Shown here in pieces: positions 14,838-22,551 of a stretch of 24,667 nucleotides of DNA. The translations under genes and the position numbers were made by a program. Origin of the DNA: a virus; the IMG/VR virus record IMGVR_UViG_3300032132_000537, positions 1 through 24,667 of that record; one strand, 5' to 3'. Numbering within the stretch: the first letter of the stretch is position 1; the number at the start of each line of letters is the position of its first letter. The notes beneath the pieces were generated by a model. That model made no database searches. It had not been told where the DNA came from and saw only the letters and a program-made list of their open reading frames with translations.

Positions 14838-15749
14838 ATGTCTATTACTCTAAGAGATCAGATAAAGTCGATAACTAAAACGCATTTACTGTCTGAAGGC
14901 AGTATAGCCATGGGGCAGTGCCTAACGGCAGTTGGGTGGGTCGGCGGAACCTTGCCTAAGCTCAAAGAGTCCGATGGTATTGTGGAGTTATCTATGGCTG
15001 ATGTTGCTGGTGGCGGTATAGCAGTAGGTGCTGCACTCGCCGGTATTAGGCCAATGTATGTAATTAGGTATCAAGGATTTAATTGGTTTAATGCTCCTAT
15101 GATCATTAATTACGCGGCAAAGTCTAAAGAAATATGGGGGATACCTTGTCCTATATTTGTTAGAAGTATAGCGATGGAAGGAGGTATAGGTCCTGTCGCT
15201 GGTTCTTCACATCACGCTCTTTATTATAGGATGCCGGGTACAAATATTGCATCTCCAATGACTCCTGGGGAATATAGGGAAGTTTATGATTGGTTTATGG
15301 ACAACGAAGAAGTTTTGTACGTGTCTGAACATAGAGGTAGTTATTTAAACACCGAGGAACTACCAGACATTTTAGTGAATGATGCCAAGGTTGTGTTGTT
15401 CCCTATTTCCATTACTAGATTTGCGGCTGTGGAGGCGGCAAAAACATTAAACGAGATGGGTATTCCAACTTCTGTGATACATCTTCCTTGGATTAAACCT
15501 TTGAAAATTAGAACCCCCAACTGGGGAGAAGTTCTAGGTAATGCCGACATAGGGTTGGTAATTGATGATGATTACGAGGATGGTGTTGCAAGGGTTATAG
15601 CTCATAAATTAATGCTTGATAAAAAGGAAGGACTCACCCCGATATATTCCCTAGGGCTTGATAATAGATCAGCGGGGTTTAGTAAAGAGACAGATAACCT
15701 TCCCCCCAATGCGGAGCAGATTGTAGAAAAGGTAATCGAAAAATGGTAA
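14838..15749 (+). CDS. TPP-dependent E1-beta / transketolase-like subunit
   Basis: Beta partner of the preceding gene, 303 residues, with a transketolase pyrimidine-binding domain (about 1-175) and a C-terminal transketolase domain (about 180-303). Human E1-beta TPISEMGFAGIAVGAA aligns without gaps to LSMADVAGGGIAVGAA (51-66). The glutamate that activates TPP in human E1-beta (mature Glu59) is aspartate here, Asp55. Other matches are FNWFNAPMIINYAAK (82-96) and the GIGPVAGSSHHALYYRMPG block. The Asp could still protonate the cofactor but leaves a longer gap, so altered chemistry or low activity is possible. The next gene overlaps the last codons (ATG 15743). Confidence 0.85.
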   Translation: MSITLRDQIKSITKTHLLSEGSIAMGQCLTAVGWVGGTLPKLKESDGIVELSMADVAGGGIAVGAALAGIRPMYVIRYQGFNWFNAPMIINYAAKSKEIWGIPCPIFVRSIAMEGGIGPVAGSSHHALYYRMPGTNIASPMTPGEYREVYDWFMDNEEVLYVSEHRGSYLNTEELPDILVNDAKVVLFPISITRFAAVEAAKTLNEMGIPTSVIHLPWIKPLKIRTPNWGEVLGNADIGLVIDDDYEDGVARVIAHKLMLDKKEGLTPIYSLGLDNRSAGFSKETDNLPPNAEQIVEKVIEKW

Positions 15750-16717
15750 AAATTATAAGTGATTTTGCGGGAGACACTCCTGATGCAATGGCTACGACAA
15801 TGGATCTAGAGAGATTTTCTAGTGATGATAAGAAGGAAATAATTTTTTATGGAATCCATTGCACGCTTAATCGAGATTTACAAGAATTATATAAGGACTA
15901 TGAACGAAAGGTATTAATTGATTTATGGAGCCCGTGTCAATTTAATGGACTCCAACAGCCTGGGAACATAGACGCTCATAAAATGGTGGATTATTTTGAT
16001 GAGGTTTATAGTATTTGTCCATACACAGTAAAGTGGATGAATGAAGTTAATGGATATGATAAGATGAGAGATATAAAGTCTCCATTTAATAAGAAGTTAG
16101 TTCCTGAGCCTAAAGAAAAAGAGTATGATGTATGTTATACTGGAAGTATACATTCCCAAGAATTTGCAGATCTTGTGAATACTATTAGTGAGTTTAACTA
16201 CAGGTTTATTTCTAAAGGAGTGACACAGGGGGACTTTTCTATTGATAAAATAACTGATCTTAGAGTTTCTACCCCTGAAAAAATGAATATAGTTGCAAAG
16301 TCCAAAATAGGTGTCGCTATTAACTTGTTGTATCTCACTCCCGATCAGGTTAATCATTTTTTGTCATACCCTAGGATTAACGAGAACGAGATGTATGAAG
16401 GAGTTTTAAAAGATTCTCATACTGAGAGCTTCTGGACTAGAGCACCCCAGTTTAAAATAAGAATACATGAATACGCAGTTTCTAAAACTTTGATTTTATG
16501 TAAAAGAGATTCTTGGAACGTTATAGAGAGATACTACGTCCCAGATGAAGATTTTCTTTATTTTGAAGATATGCAGGATCTAAGAAGCAAAATTTATGAT
16601 ATATTAGGTGATTGGGATAGGTATCAGTCTATGATAGAGAATGCCTACGAGAAGGTTAATAAGTATTATATGACAGATAAGGTAATACAGGATGTAATTA
16701 AAGGAAATGTTGAATGA
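15743..16717 (+). CDS. CgeB-like GT-B glycosyltransferase
   Basis: A 324-residue protein with GT-B features of the CgeB / glycosyl transferase 1_2 type. The second domain starts at YDVCYTGSIHS (128-138). The donor-binding area is FKIRIHEYAVSKTLILCKR (237-255), with Arg240/Glu243 in the place of the R-x-x-E of related transferases. The C-terminal helices (KIYDIL, Y-x-x-MIENAYEKVNKYY) match the end of CgeB-type enzymes. The N-terminal half is divergent. No signal peptide or membrane segment. It is likely another transferase of the island with unknown donor. It starts inside the end of the E1-beta gene and its stop overlaps the oxygenase-like ATG (ATGA). Confidence 0.7.
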   Translation: MVKIISDFAGDTPDAMATTMDLERFSSDDKKEIIFYGIHCTLNRDLQELYKDYERKVLIDLWSPCQFNGLQQPGNIDAHKMVDYFDEVYSICPYTVKWMNEVNGYDKMRDIKSPFNKKLVPEPKEKEYDVCYTGSIHSQEFADLVNTISEFNYRFISKGVTQGDFSIDKITDLRVSTPEKMNIVAKSKIGVAINLLYLTPDQVNHFLSYPRINENEMYEGVLKDSHTESFWTRAPQFKIRIHEYAVSKTLILCKRDSWNVIERYYVPDEDFLYFEDMQDLRSKIYDILGDWDRYQSMIENAYEKVNKYYMTDKVIQDVIKGNVE

Positions 16718-17634
16718 ATAAAGATTTACATAGGCGAATAGAAGGATTTGATAATTTAGGGGCCTCCTTCCCTCATCAAAGATTGGATAAATTATTAATC
16801 GAATACAAGATACCTGATAATCTACGTATAAATCTTGAGATCGCCGCTCTATGCTTTGTTAATAAGTGCCTTCCCAAGACAGTTCGCCCATGCTTATCCG
16901 AACAAGACGTAGAGAAAGCTTTGGTAAGATATGAGGATGATATTCCTAATATTACTCCTAACGGAATGATGGTATGTAAAAGGCATACTGTTGTGGAGTA
17001 TAATTTATTGGTCTCGGCTTTTATGGATATTTTAAATTCTTTGGGAGCGGGTGAATTGGTGGAATCTTGGCATATTCCTCTTAATCTGAGGGTTAAGTAT
17101 GGTAGGGAGAATAAGGAAAATATGGGTAGACATCACCCTACCGAATTTGTACATTCTGATAGCTGGGCAGGGGAATCAATTCGTAGTGTGACAACTCTTA
17201 TTCCTATATTTGGAGACACAGATAATAATCATGTAACGTTTTATTCCCCCCCTGATGATTTTAAAGATAGTTGGTTAGGAGCACTACCATCTTACGCAGA
17301 CGGGGCAGAGATAGCAAAGAGATATACCAAGGTTCCTGAAGTCCCCAAAAAGGGACATCTTTATCTTCAAGATTTTGGAGGTTTACATTCTTCAACTAGG
17401 AGAGAAAATGCGGGAGTTAGGCTTAGTATTGATACCACTTTCGTTTTAAAGAGACCTCAAGATATTCCAGAGAGAGAACATAAATTTAGATCTAAAGAAC
17501 GAGCCTCCCATGATTTCTTAAGTGGTGTAGGAGCGGAGACGCTATTATATTTTCCAGACGATGTAAGTACTATAGTAGATTGTGAGGGAGGCTTTAAGCA
17601 TTCTTCCAACGCAAAAAAAGTATGCCTAAATTAG
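16714..17634 (+). CDS. Probable Fe(II)/2-oxoglutarate oxygenase-like protein
   Basis: A 306-residue protein not confidently recognised as a named family. A likely double-stranded beta-helix is suggested by an HxD pair, His147-Asp149 (EFVHSDSW), a distal histidine His225 (GGLHSST) and Arg236 eleven residues later (RLSID), the ligand set of Fe(II)/2-oxoglutarate oxygenases. Strands between them (VTTLIPIFGD, NHVTFYSP, KKGHLYLQDFGG) fit that fold. If right, it would hydroxylate or desaturate a sugar or lipid substrate. The N-terminal 120 residues are helical and unassigned. ATG overlaps the upstream stop (ATGA) and the 3' end overlaps the radical SAM gene by 13 bases. A metal-independent cupin-like role is possible. 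Confidence 0.5.
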   Translation: MNKDLHRRIEGFDNLGASFPHQRLDKLLIEYKIPDNLRINLEIAALCFVNKCLPKTVRPCLSEQDVEKALVRYEDDIPNITPNGMMVCKRHTVVEYNLLVSAFMDILNSLGAGELVESWHIPLNLRVKYGRENKENMGRHHPTEFVHSDSWAGESIRSVTTLIPIFGDTDNNHVTFYSPPDDFKDSWLGALPSYADGAEIAKRYTKVPEVPKKGHLYLQDFGGLHSSTRRENAGVRLSIDTTFVLKRPQDIPEREHKFRSKERASHDFLSGVGAETLLYFPDDVSTIVDCEGGFKHSSNAKKVCLN

Positions 17635-19145
17635 ATATATTATTTGTCCATCCTAATGGGGCAAAAAAGATTTATCAGTCGTTAAGTGATAAACGTACGG
17701 CTATAGAGCCTCCCATATGGGCAGCGTTACTGACTAATCATTGCCTTTCGAAAGGTTTTAATAGTGAGATATTAGATTGTGAAGCAGAGGGGTTATCTAC
17801 AGAAGAATCTGCGGAAATAATAAATTCAATTGATAGTAGAATTGTTTGCTTTGTTGTATACGGCCAACAACCCAGTGCGTCCTCTCAAAATATGGTGGGA
17901 GCCACAGACACTAGCAACCGGGTAAAAGAGCTAAACCCTAATATTAAGATATTGTACGTAGGAGGTCATATAGCAGCCTTGCCTTCTCAAACACTCAGTG
18001 ATGAACCTAGTATAGACTTTATCTGTCAAAATGAAGGAGTCTATACTATAAGTACTCTTTTGCAAGTTTCTAATTTGGAGGATGTAAATCAGCTAAAAAA
18101 AGTGAAGGGTTTAGGATTTAGGGATAATGGAGGGACAGTAATCCTAAACCCTCCGTCTCCTATAGTTCCCAAAGATAGGATGGAGGTTGACCTACCAGGG
18201 ATGGCATGGAATTCTCTTCCTTCTCTTTCTAAATATAGAACTGCTGGATGGCACTCTTGGTCTAACGATTCAGAAAAGGCACCTTTTGCTTCCTTGTACA
18301 CTAGCTTGGGGTGTCCTTATAAATGTTCTTTTTGTATGATTAATATAATTAGTAGAACAGACCCTTCTCCAAATGTTGCGAGCGATAAAAGTAACTTCTT
18401 TAGGTGGTGGAGTCCTGATTTTATAATTAATCAATTTGATTATTTGGCTAATCAAGGGGTTAGAAACATTAAGATAGCAGACGAGTTATTTGTTTTAAAT
18501 CCTAATCACTTCATGAAAATTTGTGATTTAATAATTGAAAGAGGTTACAATTTTAACATTTGGGCTTATTCTAGGATTGATACCTGCAAACCAGAGTATC
18601 TGGACACTCTAAAAAAGGCCGGGGTTAATTGGTTAGGGTTAGGTATAGAAAACCCTAATCAGGTTCTTAGAAAAGAAGTCCATAAGGGCAGCTATAAAGA
18701 GGTGAAAATAAACGATATAATAAAAGTGGTACAAGACTCAGGCATAAATGTTGGAGGTAATTATATCTTCGGATTGCCTTTTGACACGGCAGAATCTATG
18801 CAAGAAACTTTGGATTTTTCTTTGCAAAATAAAACTGAAATGGTGAATTATTATTGTGCAATGGCATATCCTGGAAGCCCCCTTCATATAGAGTCCAAGA
18901 ACAAGGGTACCCCCTTACCTTCTGATTATGTCGGCTATAGTCAGCATTCGTACGAAACTTTTAATCTACCCACTGAAACTTTATCGTCTTCTGAGGTTTT
19001 GAGATTTAGAGACCATGCTTGGAATACCTATAATACAGATAAGGATTACTTGAATCTTTTAGAGGATAAGTTTGGCGCAAAAGCTAGGCTCGATATGGAA
19101 GAGACTACAAAAGTGACACTATCTAGAAAGTTATTGGATGATTAA
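17622..19145 (+). CDS. Radical SAM enzyme with N-terminal B12-binding-like domain
   Basis: A 507-residue class B-type radical SAM protein. Residues 1-150 resemble a cobalamin-binding Rossmann domain (DILFVHPNG start, YVGGHIAALPSQTL, DFICQNEG), although the DxHxxG ligand motif is not visible, so cobalamin may bind base-off or not at all. The radical SAM core begins at SLGCPYKCSFCMI, with 4Fe-4S ligands Cys231, Cys235 and Cys238. Later core features are KIADELFVLN, WLGLGIENPNQ and GGNYIFGLPFDT. Relatives methylate unactivated carbons or rearrange sugars, antibiotics and hopanoids. In this island it probably modifies a nucleotide sugar or glycan carbon. No ribosome site precedes ATG 17622, and it is likely read by coupling from the oxygenase-like gene. 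Confidence 0.85.
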   Translation: MPKLDILFVHPNGAKKIYQSLSDKRTAIEPPIWAALLTNHCLSKGFNSEILDCEAEGLSTEESAEIINSIDSRIVCFVVYGQQPSASSQNMVGATDTSNRVKELNPNIKILYVGGHIAALPSQTLSDEPSIDFICQNEGVYTISTLLQVSNLEDVNQLKKVKGLGFRDNGGTVILNPPSPIVPKDRMEVDLPGMAWNSLPSLSKYRTAGWHSWSNDSEKAPFASLYTSLGCPYKCSFCMINIISRTDPSPNVASDKSNFFRWWSPDFIINQFDYLANQGVRNIKIADELFVLNPNHFMKICDLIIERGYNFNIWAYSRIDTCKPEYLDTLKKAGVNWLGLGIENPNQVLRKEVHKGSYKEVKINDIIKVVQDSGINVGGNYIFGLPFDTAESMQETLDFSLQNKTEMVNYYCAMAYPGSPLHIESKNKGTPLPSDYVGYSQHSYETFNLPTETLSSSEVLRFRDHAWNTYNTDKDYLNLLEDKFGAKARLDMEETTKVTLSRKLLDD

Positions 19146-20280
19146 TGACATGTTAAAGAAAATAGAATTTGGAAAACTTGTTATAGGTGATATTGCTAAA
19201 AAGCATTTTGATGATGTTATTAAAAACAATTGGGCATCTAGTGGCCCTAAGGTTAAGTTATTTGAAAAACAGTGGGGAGAGCTATTTGGGTATAAGCACA
19301 ATGTTGCAATGAGTTCAGGGACAGATGCATGTATCCAAGCGTGTCTTTCATTATATAGAAATGGAGCAGAATCTGGAGATGAGGTAATAGTTCCGGCATT
19401 AAGTTTCATAGCAACTTCACATGCAGTTAGAGCCGCAGGGTTTATTCCTGTTTTTGTTGATGTAAAAAAAGAAACCTTGAATATAGATGAGTCTAAAATT
19501 GAGGAATCAATAACCGATAGAACAAGGGCTATCATGGTGGTTCATACAATGGGCAAACCGTGTAACATGGAAGTTATTTGTGATATAGCGTCAAAGTATA
19601 ATTTAGAGGTCATAGAAGATTCCTGTGAAGCTCACGGAGCTAAGTTTAAAGGTAAGCACATTGGGCAGTGGGGATCCATGGCGTGTTTCAGCTTTTACGT
19701 TGCTCACTTAATATGTTGTGGTGAGGGAGGTATGTTGTCGTTTAATTCTGACGATATTTTGCCTTTTGTGGAATCCACGAAGCAACATGGTAGGAGCGGT
19801 TTATACTTTGATCACCCTAACTTTGGCATTAATAGCAAAATGAATGACATGGAAGCTTCTCTAGGGTTGGAGGGTATTGAAACTTTTTGGGATACTTTTA
19901 ATACCAGGAAGGAAAATGTATATTACTTGAGAGATAGACTACAGAAATTTGAGGATCTTGTATGGTTCTCTGAGGAGGACGAAGGAGATGTTAATTGTCC
20001 ACATGGGTTCAGTCTTACTTTAAAACAGGAGGGTTTGCTCGGTAAATTAACAAAGGATCTAGAGGAGTCTAGTATCCACTGGAAAAGAAATTTTGGTAGT
20101 ATTCCAACACAGCACGGATCTTTTGATTATTTGGGTTATGAGTTAGGAGATTTCCCTAACTCTGAGTGGATAGGAGAAAATGGAATTCACGTTGGAGTCC
20201 ATCAGTACCTGTCTGAAAGTGATTTATCCTACATGGGAGATGCACTTGAAAATTCTTTAAATAATATATCGCAGGTTTAA
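19138..20280 (+). CDS. PLP-dependent sugar 3-dehydratase, ColD/DdhC type
   Basis: DegT/DnrJ/EryC1-family fold of 380 residues. The family PLP motifs are SSGTDACIQA (59-68), the ring aspartate Asp161 in EDSCEAHGA, and the SFYVAHLICCGEGGM segment (185-199). The Schiff-base lysine position is histidine, His190, as in ColD (Asp159/His188, same 29-residue spacing) and CDP-sugar 3-dehydrases (DdhC/RfbH). These enzymes remove the C3 hydroxyl of a 4-keto-6-deoxy nucleotide sugar instead of aminating it. Length is ColD-like. The cysteines beside His190 are not clearly the 2Fe-2S ligands of DdhC, so the ColD mechanism, using glutamate, is favoured. The next gene is a GDP-fucose-synthase-like SDR, as colC accompanies colD in colitose pathways. 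The nucleotide carrier is inferred, not seen. Confidence 0.82.
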   Translation: MINDMLKKIEFGKLVIGDIAKKHFDDVIKNNWASSGPKVKLFEKQWGELFGYKHNVAMSSGTDACIQACLSLYRNGAESGDEVIVPALSFIATSHAVRAAGFIPVFVDVKKETLNIDESKIEESITDRTRAIMVVHTMGKPCNMEVICDIASKYNLEVIEDSCEAHGAKFKGKHIGQWGSMACFSFYVAHLICCGEGGMLSFNSDDILPFVESTKQHGRSGLYFDHPNFGINSKMNDMEASLGLEGIETFWDTFNTRKENVYYLRDRLQKFEDLVWFSEEDEGDVNCPHGFSLTLKQEGLLGKLTKDLEESSIHWKRNFGSIPTQHGSFDYLGYELGDFPNSEWIGENGIHVGVHQYLSESDLSYMGDALENSLNNISQV

Positions 20281-21215
20281 TGAAAATTTTAATAACGGGA
20301 TCTAACGGATTTGTGGGTAGAAATTTGGTAAATTATATTACGGATGTAATGCCAGATTCTACGTTACTAACTCCCTCTAAGGAAGTTTTGAACTTAGTGG
20401 ATAAGGATTCCACAAACGATTATTTAGAACTACATCAGCCTGATGTCGTTCTTCACTTGGCAGGCCGAGTCGGCGGCATACTTGATAATAAGACTTATCC
20501 AGCAGATTTCTATTTTCAAAATACGATGATGACCACTCTTTTGATGGATTTATCGTACAGGCATAAGGTCAAGAGATTTGTAGGTTTAGCTGCTGGGTGC
20601 GGGTACCCTGACTTGGAAAATTACGATATAGATGTTCCTCTGAGGGAAGATCAATTTTTTGATGGGTTTCCTGACATGAATTCATATGGATATTCTATGG
20701 CTAAAAAGAACATGATAGTTCAATCCATGGCGTATAGGGAACAATTTGGATTTAATTCAACAGTTTTGCTTCCGGCAAATTTATATGGGCCTCATGATAA
20801 TTTTGATTTAGTATCGTCTCATGTCGTACCTGCACTTGTTAGAAAGTTTGTGGAAGCTGTTAAAGATGAGTCTGATGTTGTAGAGGTATGGGGGGATGGA
20901 AGTGCCTCTAGAGAATTTATATATGTAGAGGACGTTTGTAAAGCTATTGTGGATGTAGCAAATGAATATGATAAAACTGGTCCATTAAATTTAGGAACGG
21001 GCGTAGAGACTACCATCAGTAGTTTAGTAGAAACTATTATAAATGTCACTGGATACAAAGGTACCGTAAAAATAAATTCCAATAGACCAACGGGACAACC
21101 AAGAAGAGTCTATAATATGGATAAGTTTAAGAATGCTATAGGATCTGTTCCTAGTATTTCTCTTGAGGAGGGTATTAGTAAGACGGTGACTTGGTATAAG
21201 GAGAATATATTATGA
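20280..21215 (+). CDS. GDP-L-fucose-synthase-like SDR epimerase/reductase (ColC-like candidate)
   Basis: Extended SDR of 311 residues closest to GDP-L-fucose synthase (Fcl/WcaG), which epimerises and reduces GDP-4-keto-6-deoxymannose. Visible are the NAD(P) loop TGSNGFVG (6-13), AGRVGGILDN (61-70), catalytic Tyr138/Lys142, and LPANLYGPHDNF...SSHVVPA with His181 matching E. coli His179. Cys107 matches catalytic Cys109, but E. coli Ser107 aligns with Ala105, so the usual Ser is missing. Adjacent to the ColD-like gene by a TAATG overlap, it may reduce a 3-deoxy-4-keto sugar to a colitose-like product, as ColC does. Plain GDP-fucose synthesis remains possible. Confidence 0.82.
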   Translation: MKILITGSNGFVGRNLVNYITDVMPDSTLLTPSKEVLNLVDKDSTNDYLELHQPDVVLHLAGRVGGILDNKTYPADFYFQNTMMTTLLMDLSYRHKVKRFVGLAAGCGYPDLENYDIDVPLREDQFFDGFPDMNSYGYSMAKKNMIVQSMAYREQFGFNSTVLLPANLYGPHDNFDLVSSHVVPALVRKFVEAVKDESDVVEVWGDGSASREFIYVEDVCKAIVDVANEYDKTGPLNLGTGVETTISSLVETIINVTGYKGTVKINSNRPTGQPRRVYNMDKFKNAIGSVPSISLEEGISKTVTWYKENIL

Positions 21216-21619
21216 GCAGAAAATACTTACCGACTTTGTCAGAGTTGATTGATAGGTTGTCTATTGTACAGTTGAAGGAAGTATTCATCACAGAGCATAA
21301 GGATGAATATAAGAAAGAAATTCACGATATTATTCACGATATAGATACTATCCTAAAATCAGAATCAGTTAATATGGATGCTGATTCTATAAGAGCTATC
21401 GTGGTATTGGCACAGATGAATCTTCATATTTGGCACAACGAATCAAATTATCGTAAAGGCATTAAAGATGGTAACGACTTGGAGCTAACTCACGGTTTAA
21501 ACGGCATTCGTAATACAGCTAAGAATAGGATACAAGCTCATGCCGGTGGAAGAAAAGATTATAAAATTGATTGCTTGGCTGCGGACTTTAAGGACTGGGA
21601 GGTTAGTTGGAAACTATGA
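21212..21619 (+). CDS. Conserved-looking small helical protein, function unknown
   Basis: A 135-residue charged helical protein, not recognised with confidence. Notable segments are LSELIDRLSIVQLKEVFI near the N-terminus, a central MNLHIWHNESNYRKG (around 69-83) and LNGIRNTAKNRIQ (around 95-107). The W-x-x-E...R spacing faintly recalls DUF4254 proteins found in glycan clusters, but not well enough to assign. No cysteine pair, signal peptide or membrane helix. It sits between two SDR sugar-enzyme genes with ATGA overlaps on both sides, so it is translated with them and may bind or assist one. Confidence 0.75.
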   Translation: MSRKYLPTLSELIDRLSIVQLKEVFITEHKDEYKKEIHDIIHDIDTILKSESVNMDADSIRAIVVLAQMNLHIWHNESNYRKGIKDGNDLELTHGLNGIRNTAKNRIQAHAGGRKDYKIDCLAADFKDWEVSWKL

Positions 21620-22551
21620 AAATTTTAATTACAGGAGGAGCAGGTTATTTAGGTTCTGCCTTAATTTCAGAGTTGATAAAAAAAGACTCTGTGGAGCTTA
21701 CTGTGGTGGACGATCTTTCTTATGGTCAGACCAGCCTAATAAAGTATTGTCGTCACATAAATTTTATTCGTAAAGATGTTTATGATTTAACTTCCGATGA
21801 AATGTCTGGATTCGATTATATTATTCCTTTGGCTGCAATCGTAGGAGCCCCTGCGTGTAAGTTTAATGAAGAGAGAGCGTGGCGTACTAACTGTACTTCT
21901 GTAACTAAAATATTAGAAAATTGTGGAGAGGCTAAGGTAATTATTCCAACCACTAACTCAGGTTATGGGGTGACGAAGGAATACGACGGAGACTTACTGC
22001 ATTGTACTGAGGAGACCGAACTTAATCCTATTTCAGTATATGGAGCGTCCAAAGTTGCGGCTGAAAAAGCTGTGTTGGATTATGGAGGAATATCTCTAAG
22101 GCTAGCAACAGTGTTTGGGCTATCATCTAGAATGCGAATGGATCTATTAGTGAATGATTTTGTGTATAAGGCATGTAGAGATAAATACATAGTGTTATTT
22201 GAAAGCCACTTTAAGAGAAACTATATTCATATTCAGGATGTTGTTGGAGCCTTTATTCACTGTATTGAAAATTATGAAGCTATGAAGGGGCAGGCATATA
22301 ATGTGGGACTTTCTTCTGCTAATATTTCTAAGTTGGAATTATGTAGAAAGATACAAAAGTATATTCCTGATTTTTATATTGAGGAGTCGGACATTAATAA
22401 AGACCCCGATCAAAGAAATTACATAGTTTCCAACGAAAAAATAGAAAAGACAGGGTGGAAACCTGCTTACACTTTGGATGATGGTATTAAAGAAATTATG
22501 AATGCGTATCCTATTATTGAAAAAAGCTTGCAGGCATTTGGTAATCTGTAA
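21616..22551 (+). CDS. NAD-dependent nucleotide-sugar epimerase/dehydratase (extended SDR)
   Basis: Extended SDR of 311 residues with NAD loop TGGAGYLG (6-13), Asp32 after the second strand favouring NAD, the LAAIVGAP stretch (72-79), PTTNSGYG (111-118) in the Ser/Thr position and catalytic Tyr142/Lys146 in VYGASK. The C-terminal part (RNYIHIQDVVGAFIHCI) is the usual substrate-domain signature of UDP-glucose 4-epimerase and NDP-sugar dehydratase relatives. Exact substrate and reaction are not deducible. ATG 21616 overlaps the upstream stop (ATGA). An in-frame TTG 21607 has GGAGG four bases upstream and would add three residues, so it could be the true start. Confidence 0.82.
   Translation: MKILITGGAGYLGSALISELIKKDSVELTVVDDLSYGQTSLIKYCRHINFIRKDVYDLTSDEMSGFDYIIPLAAIVGAPACKFNEERAWRTNCTSVTKILENCGEAKVIIPTTNSGYGVTKEYDGDLLHCTEETELNPISVYGASKVAAEKAVLDYGGISLRLATVFGLSSRMRMDLLVNDFVYKACRDKYIVLFESHFKRNYIHIQDVVGAFIHCIENYEAMKGQAYNVGLSSANISKLELCRKIQKYIPDFYIEESDINKDPDQRNYIVSNEKIEKTGWKPAYTLDDGIKEIMNAYPIIEKSLQAFGNL

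Noticed and set aside
19131-19535. 134-codon open frame on the - strand
   Set aside because: Antisense to the well-supported ColD-like gene, with low-complexity composition typical of a shadow frame and no minus-strand promoter.
21540-21773. 77-codon + strand open frame
   Set aside because: It lies across the end of one coupled gene and the start of the next SDR in a third frame, has no ribosome site, and encodes no recognisable motif.
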